Below, piece after piece: positions 27,676 to 35,983 of a stretch of DNA of 44,010 nucleotides (positions within the stretch are counted from its first letter, which is position 1; each line of letters begins with the position of its first letter). Made by a program: the position numbers and the translations under genes. Source of the stretch: a virus; the IMG/VR virus record IMGVR_UViG_3300009158_000077, positions 1 through 44,010 of that record, one strand, 5' to 3'. The notes under the pieces were generated by a model. It did no database searches and was not told where the DNA came from. It was given only the letters and a program-made list of their open reading frames with translations.

Positions 27676-28233
27676 AGTAGTCTCTTCTAATAATTGTGTA
27701 TCTTCTATAGGAATTTTTAAAGTTTCTTTTTCTAAATCACACGGGTTACATAATTCCTTGGTAGTCTTTATAGTATCTATGTTTACATCTAATAGCTTAG
27801 AGTATACACCGTGATACTTTTCAGGATACAAATAAGTATCCATATACTTATACTCTGAAGAGCTTTCACCATAATATGTTTTAATAGCTCTTTTTAAAAC
27901 ATTTGATAGTTTAGAATATTTTCCTAATAAGAAGTTGAACCAGTCATCTTTATATATTTCAAAATTAAATATATAAAGACTGTATTCTTTTACATCTATT
28001 TTACTGTCAAATAAAGGATTAGTAAGTAGCATTTGTTTTTCAAACACTTTAAACCCTTCATCTTTAGTAACTTTATATACCACTATCAATCTCATATCCT
28101 CAGGATCTATCTTCCCCTCAAGAGAAAGATAGGTCCCTGTTGGACTAATGTTACTAGAACGTCTAATACCAAGAGCTGGATATAAAAAAGATCGTGATTT
28201 TTGAAAATACTTCCCATAAAGATTTTCTATCAT
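27673..28233 (-). CDS. Hypothetical protein, 186 aa
   Basis: 186 residues, soluble, rich in Tyr, Phe and Lys. The first 100 residues look beta-rich (MRLIVVYKVTKDEGFKVF; SLYIFNFEIYKDDWFNFLL), then a helix (LSNVLKRAIKTYYGESSSE) and an acidic tail. Two Cys (CNPC, about residue 163-166) might bind a metal. I do not recognise a family. It lies 10 bases downstream of the RecB-like nuclease gene in the same unit and could be an accessory to it. Confidence 0.75.
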   Translation of the reverse strand: MIENLYGKYFQKSRSFLYPALGIRRSSNISPTGTYLSLEGKIDPEDMRLIVVYKVTKDEGFKVFEKQMLLTNPLFDSKIDVKEYSLYIFNFEIYKDDWFNFLLGKYSKLSNVLKRAIKTYYGESSSEYKYMDTYLYPEKYHGVYSKLLDVNIDTIKTTKELCNPCDLEKETLKIPIEDTQLLEETT

Positions 28234-28243
28234 ATTTTTTTCT

Positions 28244-29272
28244 TTATAAAACTACGGAACCTGTTGCAAAATCATAAGGTAACTCGTAGTTTTTATTGTT
28301 ATAATGCCAGCTGGCTTTATCTATCACTTCAAACAATCTATTTCCCCATTTGTTTAGTGTTGTACTAGATACAGGGAAAGCATATGTTTGAAATGCTTTA
28401 TCTATAACTACAAAGTGAAAATTAATATTATATCCTTTGTCTATCAATTCTTTATACACTGTAGCAACCATTGCAATATACGCTGCAGCTTGCATCCAGT
28501 AGGAATAGAATTCAATAGTTTCAGGAAAGTCTTTTAAGTCTTTACTTGTAGTCTTGATATCGTTGACAAATATAGTCTTTTTATCATGATCTATAACTAG
28601 ATTATCTATAATTCCTTTAAGTCCAAAAGGCTGATTTAATAATTCTATTTGTAAAGGCAATTCGTTATGCACTTCTACATTACTAAAATCATTTAAATCA
28701 CAACCAATTAGCTCACAAATAGATTTGTTAGTCTTGATTAAGTCCACTGCACTCTTACAATAGTCATATGTCTCTTGATCAATTAAAATTTTAGCTCCTT
28801 TAATTTTAAGAAATGCCCAATAGTTAGTGGCTTCTAGTGTAACTACCTTTTGTACACGCTGCTTATCGGTTAACAGGTTCTGAAAGTAGTTTATATCTTT
28901 CATTACATCTAGTATTGCACCGTCAAACTCTTCTAAGTTAGTACGAGTGTCACCATCTTTAGCTATTTGCACATGATGACTGTACACTCTGTCAACTATT
29001 ATCTTGATATTATCACCTGGAAGTTTGCCGGGGCTAATAACAAACTGGTCATTAAACTTTTCTTCTTCTAAAAGAAGAGCGTGAATGATCTTACCTTGTA
29101 CTAAGTGAGCATCTGTACGTTCTTCTTTATTACCTAGAACATACATCTGATAAAATACTGCAGGGTTCCACATAAGCTTGTTTAAGCTACTATAAGAGAA
29201 GTAAAACTTCTTACTATAAAAGTCATCTTGTAATTTGACAACTGTTTCTTCCATTAATGATTCTAATTCCAT
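28244..29272 (-). CDS. PD-(D/E)XK exonuclease-like protein (RecB/Cas4-like)
   Basis: 342 residues from the ATG at 29272 (MELESL). The frame is open upstream to 29317, but that extension lies inside the preceding gene and reads as Cys/Arg-rich noise, so the shorter start is preferred. Nuclease signs in order: an SYSSLNKL helix, QGKIIHALLLEEE (the G-x-x-x-H box), GLKGIIDNLVID with the catalytic Asp, and VNDIKTTSK with D-x-K. After that an SYWMQAAAYI helix matches the QxxxY-type motif of RecB-family nucleases. There are no cysteines placed for a Cas4-like iron-sulfur cluster. It probably degrades or processes DNA ends during replication or recombination. Near the AAA ATPase, SSB and primase genes, it fits a phage recombination set. 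Confidence 0.8.
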   Translation of the reverse strand: MELESLMEETVVKLQDDFYSKKFYFSYSSLNKLMWNPAVFYQMYVLGNKEERTDAHLVQGKIIHALLLEEEKFNDQFVISPGKLPGDNIKIIVDRVYSHHVQIAKDGDTRTNLEEFDGAILDVMKDINYFQNLLTDKQRVQKVVTLEATNYWAFLKIKGAKILIDQETYDYCKSAVDLIKTNKSICELIGCDLNDFSNVEVHNELPLQIELLNQPFGLKGIIDNLVIDHDKKTIFVNDIKTTSKDLKDFPETIEFYSYWMQAAAYIAMVATVYKELIDKGYNINFHFVVIDKAFQTYAFPVSSTTLNKWGNRLFEVIDKASWHYNNKNYELPYDFATGSVVL

Positions 29273-29601
29273 CCTTCTGAGTTTTCTTGTTTTAATAAAT
29301 CTTGTGCAACACCGCAAATCATCATACCATTAATTTGATTACTTGGTAGTATACTATGGGAATAACTAAAGTCTTTATACTTCTCGTAAAAAGCTGTAGC
29401 TATGGCTCTCCAGGTGTAGTCTTCTACACAACGCCATTCTCTAATGTCATTCACCATCTCTGGTGTAAGATCATCTTTTAACTTTTGTTTCTCTTCTTCC
29501 CACTGCTTCTGAGCTTCCTCCTGCATTCTTTGAGTTTCTGGATCTTCCATCCATTTTCTAAATGCTGAGTTGTGGTCTATTTCTTGATCTATATCTGCCA
29601 T
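29263..29601 (-). CDS. Hypothetical helical protein, 112 aa
   Basis: 112 residues from ATG 29601 (MADIDQEID). A start at 29646 exists but would overlap the upstream gene by 44 bases, whereas 29601 sits one base after its stop. The middle is a long charged helix (KWMEDPETQRMQEEAQKQWEEEKQKLKDD), followed by a segment with an IREWRCVEDYTWRAIATAFYEKY stretch that might be a small DNA- or protein-binding helix bundle. No family recognised. It overlaps the nuclease start by 10 bases. Confidence 0.7.
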   Translation of the reverse strand: MADIDQEIDHNSAFRKWMEDPETQRMQEEAQKQWEEEKQKLKDDLTPEMVNDIREWRCVEDYTWRAIATAFYEKYKDFSYSHSILPSNQINGMMICGVAQDLLKQENSEGWN

Positions 29602-29602
29602 A

Positions 29603-30046
29603 CTATAAATTTTTAGGTTTCCAAACTCCCATGGCTCTATCACCATGAGCTATTACACAGTTCCTACAAAGTACAGTTATCCAACCTGAGGTCATGCCTA
29701 GGTCTTCTTCTGATCCACAGTCTTGACATTTGTCATCACACATACTTTCAGCCATCTTAATCATACCTTCTACCACTTCATCATGTCCATTTGTATAGAA
29801 GCGTAATCCTCCAAACTTTTCTTTCATTTGTGTACATGTAACTTGAGTTGGTTTATACTGCCCTTCTTTTGTATGTTTAACATTATGATCTATATACCAT
29901 TGTATACAATCACATAGTTTATCTATAATTGGTAACCAGCCTTCTGGTACACCATGCCAGTTAACCCTGCCGGGGTTACCCTGATAGTCTTCAAATATCT
30001 TTGGATACTTGGCTATTATTTCTTCTGTAGTTATCTGCTTGGCCAT
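29603..30046 (-). CDS. Hypothetical zinc-ribbon protein, 147 aa
   Basis: 147 residues. The first half has HGVPEGWLPIIDKLCDCIQ and EKFGGLRFYTNG, segments that I associate with a widespread uncharacterised phage family. The second half has four Cys in two pairs (CQDCG around residue 110 and CRNC around residue 128), a zinc-ribbon layout. There is no catalytic motif. A small cytoplasmic zinc protein; function unknown. It overlaps the upstream gene's stop by 16 bases. Confidence 0.8.
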   Translation of the reverse strand: MAKQITTEEIIAKYPKIFEDYQGNPGRVNWHGVPEGWLPIIDKLCDCIQWYIDHNVKHTKEGQYKPTQVTCTQMKEKFGGLRFYTNGHDEVVEGMIKMAESMCDDKCQDCGSEEDLGMTSGWITVLCRNCVIAHGDRAMGVWKPKNL

Positions 30047-30258
30047 AATCCTAATTCTATAAGTTTAGCACTCATACGTTGTTGTGATCTTGTATCTACT
30101 GTTAGTGCTTCCTCATACTCAAGGAGAGCTACTAATTCTTTAATTAGATCATTACAGTTTTTTAATTCAGCAGCTAGTTGCTCTCTAGATACTTTTGCAT
30201 CTTCTGACTTATTCCAATCGTCAACGTTTGGATCTGTGTCATTATTATAAATTGCCAT
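30031..30258 (-). CDS. Hypothetical small coiled-coil protein, 75 aa
   Basis: 75 residues, acidic beginning (MAIYNNDTDPNVDDWNKSE), then one long helix with Leu/Ile spacing (LAAELKNCNDLIKELVALLEYEE) likely to pair as a coiled coil, then a basic end. It starts one base after the HNH endonuclease gene and overlaps the zinc-ribbon gene by 16 bases. No family recognised. Confidence 0.7.
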   Translation of the reverse strand: MAIYNNDTDPNVDDWNKSEDAKVSREQLAAELKNCNDLIKELVALLEYEEALTVDTRSQQRMSAKLIELGLWPSR

Positions 30259-30259
30259 G

Positions 30260-30652
30260 TTATTTCTTTTCTAATTTTGTTTTATGATCGTGACATGTTG
30301 TACATAACACTTGTAAGTTATCCTGTTCACAGAAGAGCCTGTCCACAAATCCGGGAAGGTCCTGCCCACAGTTTAAACTACCTGCTCCTACAATATGGTC
30401 CACGTTAATTTGCTTATCAGGAAACCATGTCTTACAACTATTACATAAGTATTCAAACTTCTGTCTCTTATTAGGTCCCTTGTAGGGCCTACGAGCTTTC
30501 ATTTTACATTCTGTAATAGGTTTCCACCATCTAGACTTTTGTCTAAGGGCACTACGTATGAATGACCAAAAGGCTGATTCAGTCATAGTCCCCGCATTTC
30601 TAGTTTTAGGAACTCTACTTGTTTTCTTAACAGGTCTCTTTCTAGTTGCCAT
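30260..30652 (-). CDS. HNH endonuclease
   Basis: 130 residues. The N-terminal 65 residues are strongly basic and suited to DNA binding. The HNH domain follows: C70-x-x-C73, D85-H86 (the catalytic His in NVDHI), N112 in DNLQVLC, and C117-x-x-C120-H-x-H123-K, so both zinc pairs and the three HNH positions are present. It would nick or cut DNA with a metal ion. It lies directly between the primase and small-protein genes and overlaps the primase stop by one base. It is probably a resident phage enzyme with a replication, recombination or packaging role rather than a free-standing homing endonuclease, since the neighbours are intact. Confidence 0.9.
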   Translation of the reverse strand: MATRKRPVKKTSRVPKTRNAGTMTESAFWSFIRSALRQKSRWWKPITECKMKARRPYKGPNKRQKFEYLCNSCKTWFPDKQINVDHIVGAGSLNCGQDLPGFVDRLFCEQDNLQVLCTTCHDHKTKLEKK

Positions 30653-31620
30653 TATAATTTTTTATTTATTAATGGAACCAATCTGTCTCTAACAGCTTTA
30701 GCTCCATTGTCTTTTATTGAGTCAGACAAGTCTTTACTCATAGGAAGAAGAAGGATTTCCACTGCAGGGTAAGTAGTTTTATACTTCTCCATAGCTTTAA
30801 TACCTGCATCGTCATTATCAAACATTACTATCACTTTCTTATAATCTTTTATAAATTGTTCCATAGTGTCTCTTTTAATCATAGAGTTCTCACTATCTGG
30901 GGCTACTACATTTATATTAGAAAGCTTAAGAGACTTCAGAGACATCATGTCTTTAAGACTGGACAGAATAATTAGATAATCATTCTGCTCTAGATGCTGC
31001 TCTCCCTGTAAATGGTCTTTAATTTTTAGAAACTTTTTATCTGATGTTTTAGGTTGGTAGATTTTATATAGCTCCCCGCCTTTGGTAAAATACCCATAGA
31101 TGTAATTTCCACTAATTACTAATTCTTTACCGTCCTTTATCATAGTGTAATATGATAGGGGTTTTACACAATACTCATCTAGTAATTTAGATCCAATGTT
31201 AAACTGGGTCCAAAAATATTGATCTTGAGTAGTCCATGGTCTAAAAATATAACTATGTACTTTATACTTAGACTGCTCTTTAAATTCCTTTACGTCGTAT
31301 CCTCCATTATTATGGAGAACATAATCATTATATTGCTCTACAATTAGATTGCAGGCTTTATGATATGGTAAGTCATAGATATCTTTTACAAGATCTATGG
31401 CTGATCCGCCCTTACCTGTAGAGAAATCTTTATACTTATACACTTTAACTTTTGCATCAAAGTATATACACATGCTTGGCGTGCGTTCTTTACTATTAAA
31501 TAAGCTTTTAATTTTTACATCTTCACCAGCTAACTTTTCTTTCAGTTTGCAAAAATGTTCAAATACCCAAGGTGTTGGTACATCTTTTATATCATGTACC
31601 AGATTTTTAGTTTTAAACAT
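30652..31620 (-). CDS. DNA primase (DnaG/Toprim type)
   Basis: 322 residues. The N-terminal 90 residues resemble the DnaG start region (PSMCIYFDAKVKVYKYKDFSTGKGGSAIDLV), but without an obvious four-Cys zinc finger. Residues about 213-285 form a Toprim domain: a YLIILSSLKDMMSL segment where the usual catalytic Glu appears to be Ser, then VVAPDSENS, and VIVMFDNDDAGIKAM with D268 and D270. This SLKD variant resembles phage primase-like Toprim proteins. It would make RNA primers for the replication fork with the DnaB-type helicase encoded upstream. A terminator lies just upstream, behind the SSB gene, so primase may be expressed less than the SSB. Confidence 0.8.
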   Translation of the reverse strand: MFKTKNLVHDIKDVPTPWVFEHFCKLKEKLAGEDVKIKSLFNSKERTPSMCIYFDAKVKVYKYKDFSTGKGGSAIDLVKDIYDLPYHKACNLIVEQYNDYVLHNNGGYDVKEFKEQSKYKVHSYIFRPWTTQDQYFWTQFNIGSKLLDEYCVKPLSYYTMIKDGKELVISGNYIYGYFTKGGELYKIYQPKTSDKKFLKIKDHLQGEQHLEQNDYLIILSSLKDMMSLKSLKLSNINVVAPDSENSMIKRDTMEQFIKDYKKVIVMFDNDDAGIKAMEKYKTTYPAVEILLLPMSKDLSDSIKDNGAKAVRDRLVPLINKKL

Positions 31621-31630
31621 AGTTAAGAAT

Positions 31631-31664
31631 TTAAAAAAAATTGGGGAGAGTAGAAACTCCCCCC
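31631..31664 (-). terminator. Intrinsic terminator after the putative SSB gene
   Basis: On the minus strand GGGGAG (57-62 end) pairs with CTCCCC (43-48 end) around an eight-base loop and is followed by AATTTTTTTT. It lies in the 69-base gap between the SSB-like and primase genes, allowing more SSB transcript than downstream transcript. Confidence 0.8.
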
Positions 31665-31689
31665 TCAGAATGTATATGAAAGAAAGACT

Positions 31690-32301
31690 TTACATGTTAA
31701 AATCTTCGTTTACAGGCTCAAAACCAGATACTGGCTTAGTCTGTAAAGCTTTGTAATGATATTGATTGTTCTTATCAAACTTCTCTAATTTATTTTCATC
31801 TGCGTTTGCAAATTTAAACTTAGGAAGTGATAACTTAACAATTGTTTTACCATTGTATTCTTCTTCTTGAGCTTTAAGGAAGAAATATAAATTCTTTCCT
31901 TTTAATAACTTAGCTACTTGAGCAACCCAGTCTTCAATACTAGATGCACTGATAGTATCTAACTCATCTTTTAAACCCAATTCTACAGCAATAATGCTAA
32001 GCTTGTTCATAATCTCATTTTTAGACGGGCTCGTCTCATTATAAGAATCAATCCACATACTTGCAGACACTCTAGCAGATTGGCCTGTAAATTTAGGGCC
32101 ATTCTCATTACCTTTTTCTACAGTCCATCCCTCAAAGTTTTCTAATACAGGTCCCTCTAAAACTAATTCCAGAGCTTTTTTACCTGTATTTTTAGATTCT
32201 CTTACTGATGCACTAAAGATGTGTGCATAATTTACTCCTGGTTGTAGAGACTTTTGTACTCCACCACCTTGTTTTACTTCTTGTCCTTTTGTACTAAACA
32301 T
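31690..32301 (-). CDS. Putative single-stranded DNA-binding protein
   Basis: 203 residues with a flexible Gly/Gln-rich start (KGQEVKQGGGVQKSLQPG), a beta-rich middle (NYAHIFSASVRESKNTGKKALELVLEGP), a helical insert, then further strands (KNLYFFLKAQEEEYNGKTIVKLSLPKF) as expected for an OB fold. The end is short and acidic (EPVNEDFNM), like the protein-contact tails of SSBs. The call rests on position between the AAA ATPase and primase genes, on the terminator immediately behind it (an abundant, separately tuned product) and on the overall layout, not on a diagnostic motif. Alternatively a conserved crAss-like protein of other function. Confidence 0.55.
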   Translation of the reverse strand: MFSTKGQEVKQGGGVQKSLQPGVNYAHIFSASVRESKNTGKKALELVLEGPVLENFEGWTVEKGNENGPKFTGQSARVSASMWIDSYNETSPSKNEIMNKLSIIAVELGLKDELDTISASSIEDWVAQVAKLLKGKNLYFFLKAQEEEYNGKTIVKLSLPKFKFANADENKLEKFDKNNQYHYKALQTKPVSGFEPVNEDFNM

Positions 32302-32332
32302 ACTGTTTGTTTTATAAATGTTAAACGTTTAA

Positions 32333-33016
32333 CTAATTCTCAAAATCTGTGATTGCTTTCTTTACTAAACCTAAATCGTTTGCTATCTCAAAGGTATCAA
32401 ACATTCCTTTAGGTGACTTACATGTGTTATCACCTGTAGTCTGAGTTTCAAAAACATATCTAATTACATCATCTTTTCCTTTCTTCACTTTACCGTAAAG
32501 CACTATAGAGAATAATCCCTCTAAGGTAAGCTTTTCATCAACCATTTTACCAATAGTTTTTGCTTTTAATTTACGTTTACCATCCATATCAGTAGATTCT
32601 TCTGCATGAGTTAAGAAAAATACGGTTAAGTCTTCTCTCAAGTCTTTAGGCATTCTAGCTATACGAGCTAAACCTGCACCGATCTGAGTGAACTTCTCAT
32701 AACCTTTTTCATCTACTCTTTCAAAGAACTCAAACGAGCTCATGTACTGAAAATCATCTACCACTATGGTTTTGATTTCAGGACGCTTGTCATTTACATA
32801 CTGTAATGCTGCATAAATATTCTGGGTACTAGACTTATCATACATATTACCTGTAGGATTGTCTTTAGACCATATAGAATACTTTGACTTCCATCCTTTA
32901 AAGGGTAACGGTTTGTTAGCCACATTAATGATGAAGGTTTCTTTCGGGTCCAGGGTCTCAATAGCTGTAGACTTACCTGCACCGGACTCTGCAATAATTA
33001 ATACTCCTTGTGCCAT
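32333..33016 (-). CDS. RecA-like AAA ATPase (Sak4-like recombination protein)
   Basis: 227 residues. Walker A is AESGAGKST (residues 9-16) directly after the start strand; Walker B is TIVVDDFQY (about 87-95). A polar motif ahead of a LTVFFLTHAEE strand matches sensor-like positions, and KLTLEGLFSIVLYGKV follows. Short RecA-core ATPases of this type are common in phages as Sak4-like single-strand annealing or recombination proteins and are paired with SSB and exonuclease, both encoded nearby. It would use ATP to load or pair strands. It starts 17 bases after the upstream gene. Confidence 0.8.
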   Translation of the reverse strand: MAQGVLIIAESGAGKSTAIETLDPKETFIINVANKPLPFKGWKSKYSIWSKDNPTGNMYDKSSTQNIYAALQYVNDKRPEIKTIVVDDFQYMSSFEFFERVDEKGYEKFTQIGAGLARIARMPKDLREDLTVFFLTHAEESTDMDGKRKLKAKTIGKMVDEKLTLEGLFSIVLYGKVKKGKDDVIRYVFETQTTGDNTCKSPKGMFDTFEIANDLGLVKKAITDFEN

Positions 33017-33033
33017 GTGATTGTTATTATTTG

Positions 33034-33627
33034 TTATTTAGATTTTATAAGCTCGTTTAACCAGTTCTTGCTACTTACAGGCTTACCTGTATGGATAGCA
33101 TAGTAATCTCTAATAGTCATCTCACTATAAGGAGCATCTGATGAATCCATAGAAGCAGGTGCTGGATACATAGGCATGTCTTTTAAAGACGGGTTAGCAT
33201 TTGTTGTAAAGATGTTCTGTGTACTCTCAACTGCTGCATATTTACTAATAGCAATAGACTGAGGATTAACAGATCTTAGTTGTTCAATAGGGACTAAATA
33301 AGAACCTTTCTCATTTAATTCATACTCTTCTTCAAAAGTTGCATTGTAAGGGATTCTATACACTGTACGTTTAACATCTGCAGGGTCTAGCTCTCTAGTA
33401 ACTAATTCAAAATAGAAACCTTTTTCTTTCTTGAACTCTGATGAAAAGATACCTACTACTAATCTTCCTGATTTATCATGGAAGGGCATTTTCATATTGA
33501 AGTCTGTGATACTAATACCAAGATCTTCTATTAATGTTTTATGATGGGATCGTACAGCTTCAAGCTTACTACGCTTCCATTCTTTTTTCTGCTCATCGGC
33601 AGACTGTAAAAAATTAAAATCTGACAT
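33034..33627 (-). CDS. Conserved hypothetical replication-block protein, 197 aa
   Basis: 197 residues from the ATG at 33627 (MSDFNFLQSADEQKKEW). The frame extends to 33735 but that part lies within the helicase gene, so I use the internal start. A helical beginning is followed by beta strands (GRLVVGIFSSEFKKEKGFYFELV; KRTVYRIPYNATFEEEYEL) and a Pro/Ser-rich linker (MPMYPAPASMDSSDAPYSEM), then a C-terminal helix (NWLNELIKSK). The linker plus terminal helix resembles a docking tail. It sits between DnaB helicase and the ATPase gene; a replication accessory role is possible. No family recognised. Confidence 0.75.
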   Translation of the reverse strand: MSDFNFLQSADEQKKEWKRSKLEAVRSHHKTLIEDLGISITDFNMKMPFHDKSGRLVVGIFSSEFKKEKGFYFELVTRELDPADVKRTVYRIPYNATFEEEYELNEKGSYLVPIEQLRSVNPQSIAISKYAAVESTQNIFTTNANPSLKDMPMYPAPASMDSSDAPYSEMTIRDYYAIHTGKPVSSKNWLNELIKSK

Positions 33628-33640
33628 AATCTGTTTTTTG

Positions 33641-34696
33641 TTAAGGTTGAAATTGATTTGTTGTAAATTGCTGTCCAGCTGTTTGATTTCTAGCTGAACG
33701 TCTTTGATATGTACCTGTTGGATTCTGAGAGTCAAACTCTGGCACTTCTATTAATTTCTGTCTATTGAAATTAGCATCCATGAATAATAAGTTATTATCA
33801 TCAGATCCGTTTCTCACTTTAAGTAAGTGCATAAAGATATGATTCTTTTTAGCATCATACTCTTTAGGCCCATATAAAGGAATGTTTGCTTTATAAGGAT
33901 TGTTCAATGCTACTAGCATATCTGATCCTTGCATAAGAGCATCACCACCAAATACATCTGATGATACAGGATAGTTACCAATTTTACCTGGCTCCTTTCT
34001 TGACGGCTCATCAATTGTACGGTTAAGTTGTGTGACCATAAATATGATAACAGGAAGTTCTTTCTTAACTTGCATTAAGGCTTCTACAGTGTTATACAAT
34101 GTAGCAATCTTCTCTTTCTCATCTGGTGCTTTTTTAATTAACCAGCTATGATCAATAGTTACTATTAACGGTTTGCTACCAAGAGCAACATAAAACTGTT
34201 TAATAGCATCTACTATCTGTCTATTGTTAATAGGATTATTTATTTGTAATCTATGTATACCTTGACTCTCTAGTAATTCAGTCTCTTTAATATACTTTAG
34301 TAATAAATTATAACTATAATCATCAAGAGCTTGTGTAGTACTTAAGATTTGATTATAGTCAAGAGCAGTCTCTGCAGCAAAAGCTCTAGAGCCTGACTGT
34401 TTAGCTCCCATTTCAAATTGGAACTCTAAGATGTTAAAGTCTTGTCCAGGATTTAACTTACGAGCTTCTCTTAAAATTTGACTTACAATAAGTGTTTTAC
34501 CTGCACCAGGTCTTGCACCAATTGTAATAAGAGAGCCCCATTCTATACCGTTGACACCAGCTTTGTTAAGCCCAGGCCAAGGTGTTAGTAAAGATTTAAT
34601 GTTTCCTTTACGTCTATCATCTACGTATTTAGCAGTCTCTGTTAAGATTTCTGAATACTTTCTAGCACCGTAAAGTCTTTCTTTCTGTTCTGACAT
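33641..34696 (-). CDS. dnaB: DnaB-like replicative helicase (RecA-type motor only)
   Basis: 351 residues. It begins almost directly with the motor domain. Walker A is GARPGAGKT (residues 60-68) after SLITIG; a glutamate-bearing LEFQFEM segment follows; Walker B is PLIVTIDHSW; then FMVTQLNRTIDEPSR and GGDALMQGSDM match the later DnaB motifs. The N-terminal domain that contacts primase in cellular DnaB is missing, as in many phage helicases. It unwinds DNA ahead of the polymerase as a hexamer. The neighbours upstream (87 aa, 185 aa and DnaA-like) may help to load it. Confidence 0.9.
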   Translation of the reverse strand: MSEQKERLYGARKYSEILTETAKYVDDRRKGNIKSLLTPWPGLNKAGVNGIEWGSLITIGARPGAGKTLIVSQILREARKLNPGQDFNILEFQFEMGAKQSGSRAFAAETALDYNQILSTTQALDDYSYNLLLKYIKETELLESQGIHRLQINNPINNRQIVDAIKQFYVALGSKPLIVTIDHSWLIKKAPDEKEKIATLYNTVEALMQVKKELPVIIFMVTQLNRTIDEPSRKEPGKIGNYPVSSDVFGGDALMQGSDMLVALNNPYKANIPLYGPKEYDAKKNHIFMHLLKVRNGSDDNNLLFMDANFNRQKLIEVPEFDSQNPTGTYQRRSARNQTAGQQFTTNQFQP

Positions 34697-34899
34697 TATA
34701 AAGTGGTTACAATGTTCTTAAGATCCACTCTAACTTCATTTAAGGTTTCTATTTTTCCTTCTAGAACAGCTTTAGTCATTAAATTATTAACAGCTAATTT
34801 AAAACCTTCTAAACTAATCCCGTAGATTGATTTCTTCTCATTAAGAGGAATAGTAATTTGATAGAATTTATCTTCTATCTCTTTTTCATAATCTGTCAT
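34696..34899 (-). CDS. Hypothetical protein, 67 aa
   Basis: 67 residues from the ATG at 34899 (MTDYEKEIEDKFYQIT). The frame is open to 34959 but the extra 20 codons are low-complexity and AT-rich, and the internal start is followed by a clean acidic helix. The rest (GISLEGFKLAVNNLMTKAVLEG) is helical. It ends with a one-base overlap on the helicase ATG. The 78 bases upstream (34900-34977) show only a near match to a TAnnTTTG box with one extra base. No family recognised. Confidence 0.65.
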   Translation of the reverse strand: MTDYEKEIEDKFYQITIPLNEKKSIYGISLEGFKLAVNNLMTKAVLEGKIETLNEVRVDLKNIVTTL

Positions 34900-34977
34900 A
34901 CACTGTGTTTTTGTAATTTTGAGGGATGTGAAGTTAATAAATGTGTTTATAACTTCCAAAAAATATCTAAATTATTT

Positions 34978-35535
34978 TTAAATATTTAATATTTTAGGGT
35001 CATCTAATATAGCTTGACAAGTGTCCGCTAATTTAGACGTGTCATTTTTAAGTATAAAATAACTACTAGTGGCCATAAATTTATAGTCTAGCTTCTTATA
35101 GTAATTTACGTAATAATCCGTAGCATCCAAAACTAATTCCCAATCATATTGAGGGTACTTTTTGAAGAACTCTACAAACTTTTTTGTAAGCTCAGCAGGC
35201 ATTTGTCTACCTAACTCTTTAGAAGGCAGTCTGTTAGCAGGAAACATTTCTCTGTATTCATTTACATTTTTTATAAAATCGTCACCTAAAATTTCTTTTG
35301 TAATTCTAGACTTAGTCTTCTTTAAAAATGTTTCAAATTCATCTAAAATATATAATGCTCCCTCTGTTAATTTACCATCAGAGGTCATCCATCCTCTTTG
35401 TTCACATACAACTCTTTGAGCCTCAGCATTAATAACTTGGCTAGGTACAATTTTTTCTCTACAACTATCTAAATAGTACAGCTGATTAGGGCTAATGCTG
35501 TATTTTCTGCAAACGTTCCATAATTGGTGACTCAT
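34978..35535 (-). CDS. Hypothetical protein, 185 aa, possible helicase loader position
   Basis: 185 residues. The first half carries a helix-turn-helix-like helical run (QLWNVCRKYSISPNQLYYLDSC) and a segment AEAQRVVCEQRGWMTSDGKLTEGA that looks like a winged-helix end. The second half is a helix bundle rich in Tyr (WELVLDATDYYVNYYKKLDYKFMATSSYFIL). It lies between the DnaA-like gene and the helicase, and overlaps the DnaA-like gene by 44 bases. Position and build fit an initiator or loader that brings helicase to an origin; there is no motif to prove it. Confidence 0.65.
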   Translation of the reverse strand: MSHQLWNVCRKYSISPNQLYYLDSCREKIVPSQVINAEAQRVVCEQRGWMTSDGKLTEGALYILDEFETFLKKTKSRITKEILGDDFIKNVNEYREMFPANRLPSKELGRQMPAELTKKFVEFFKKYPQYDWELVLDATDYYVNYYKKLDYKFMATSSYFILKNDTSKLADTCQAILDDPKILNI

Positions 35536-35983
35536 CTGTTATATTGTTTATTTGTTTAATGTTATCTAATACTCTATGATACTTCTCTCTAAATACGGGG
35601 CAGGTTTCAATTAAATCTTTAAAGGTGTTAACTGAATGAATAACTGTAGTGTGGTCTCTCCCGTTAAGATATTCTCCAATAGTCTTAAGAGAGTAGCTCA
35701 TATTTCTAGCTAAAAAGCAGAAAATAGACCTTAGCTCAGTGATTTCTCTTATTCTAAGCTTTTGCTTTAAATGCACCACTTTATGGTACTTAATAGGTAA
35801 AAATGGGGTAAAATAAGATTCTAATTCATCCAAGGTGATTAATGCCGCTTTATCTGATTCATCTGTAATCAGGTTAATTTTGGTTAAAACCACAGGATAG
35901 TACTCAAATTTGTTAAAAAAGTCTTCTTTAAAACTGTCTATAAGCTTTTTCTCTAAACGGCTGGCGTATTGTTGTTGGTTCAT
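35492..35983 (-). CDS. DnaA domain IV-like origin-binding protein
   Basis: 163 residues. The second half (about residues 80-150) matches the DNA-binding domain IV of DnaA: an IREITELRSIFCFLARNMSYSLKTIGEYL stretch and then GRDHTTVIHSVNTF, the DnaA signature that contacts the DnaA box. The AAA+ motor of cellular DnaA is absent and the first half is a different, helical domain. crAss-like phages are known to encode such DnaA-domain proteins. It probably binds the phage origin or acts as a repressor or activator in the divergent region just upstream. It is the first gene of the minus block, with a TAnnTTTG box 18 bases before its ATG. Confidence 0.88.
   Translation of the reverse strand: MNQQQYASRLEKKLIDSFKEDFFNKFEYYPVVLTKINLITDESDKAALITLDELESYFTPFLPIKYHKVVHLKQKLRIREITELRSIFCFLARNMSYSLKTIGEYLNGRDHTTVIHSVNTFKDLIETCPVFREKYHRVLDNIKQINNITDESPIMERLQKIQH

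Noticed and set aside
29273-29317. N-terminal extension of the RecB-like nuclease
   Set aside because: The 15 codons are Cys/Arg-rich and lie inside the preceding gene; the ATG at 29272 is a better start.
33628-33735. N-terminal extension of the 197-residue gene
   Set aside because: It lies within the DnaB-like coding region and the internal ATG at 33627 fits the 13-base gap.
34900-34977. Possible promoter with TATTTTTTG on the minus strand
   Set aside because: It has one base too many between TA and the TTTG end and no supporting element, so I did not list it.
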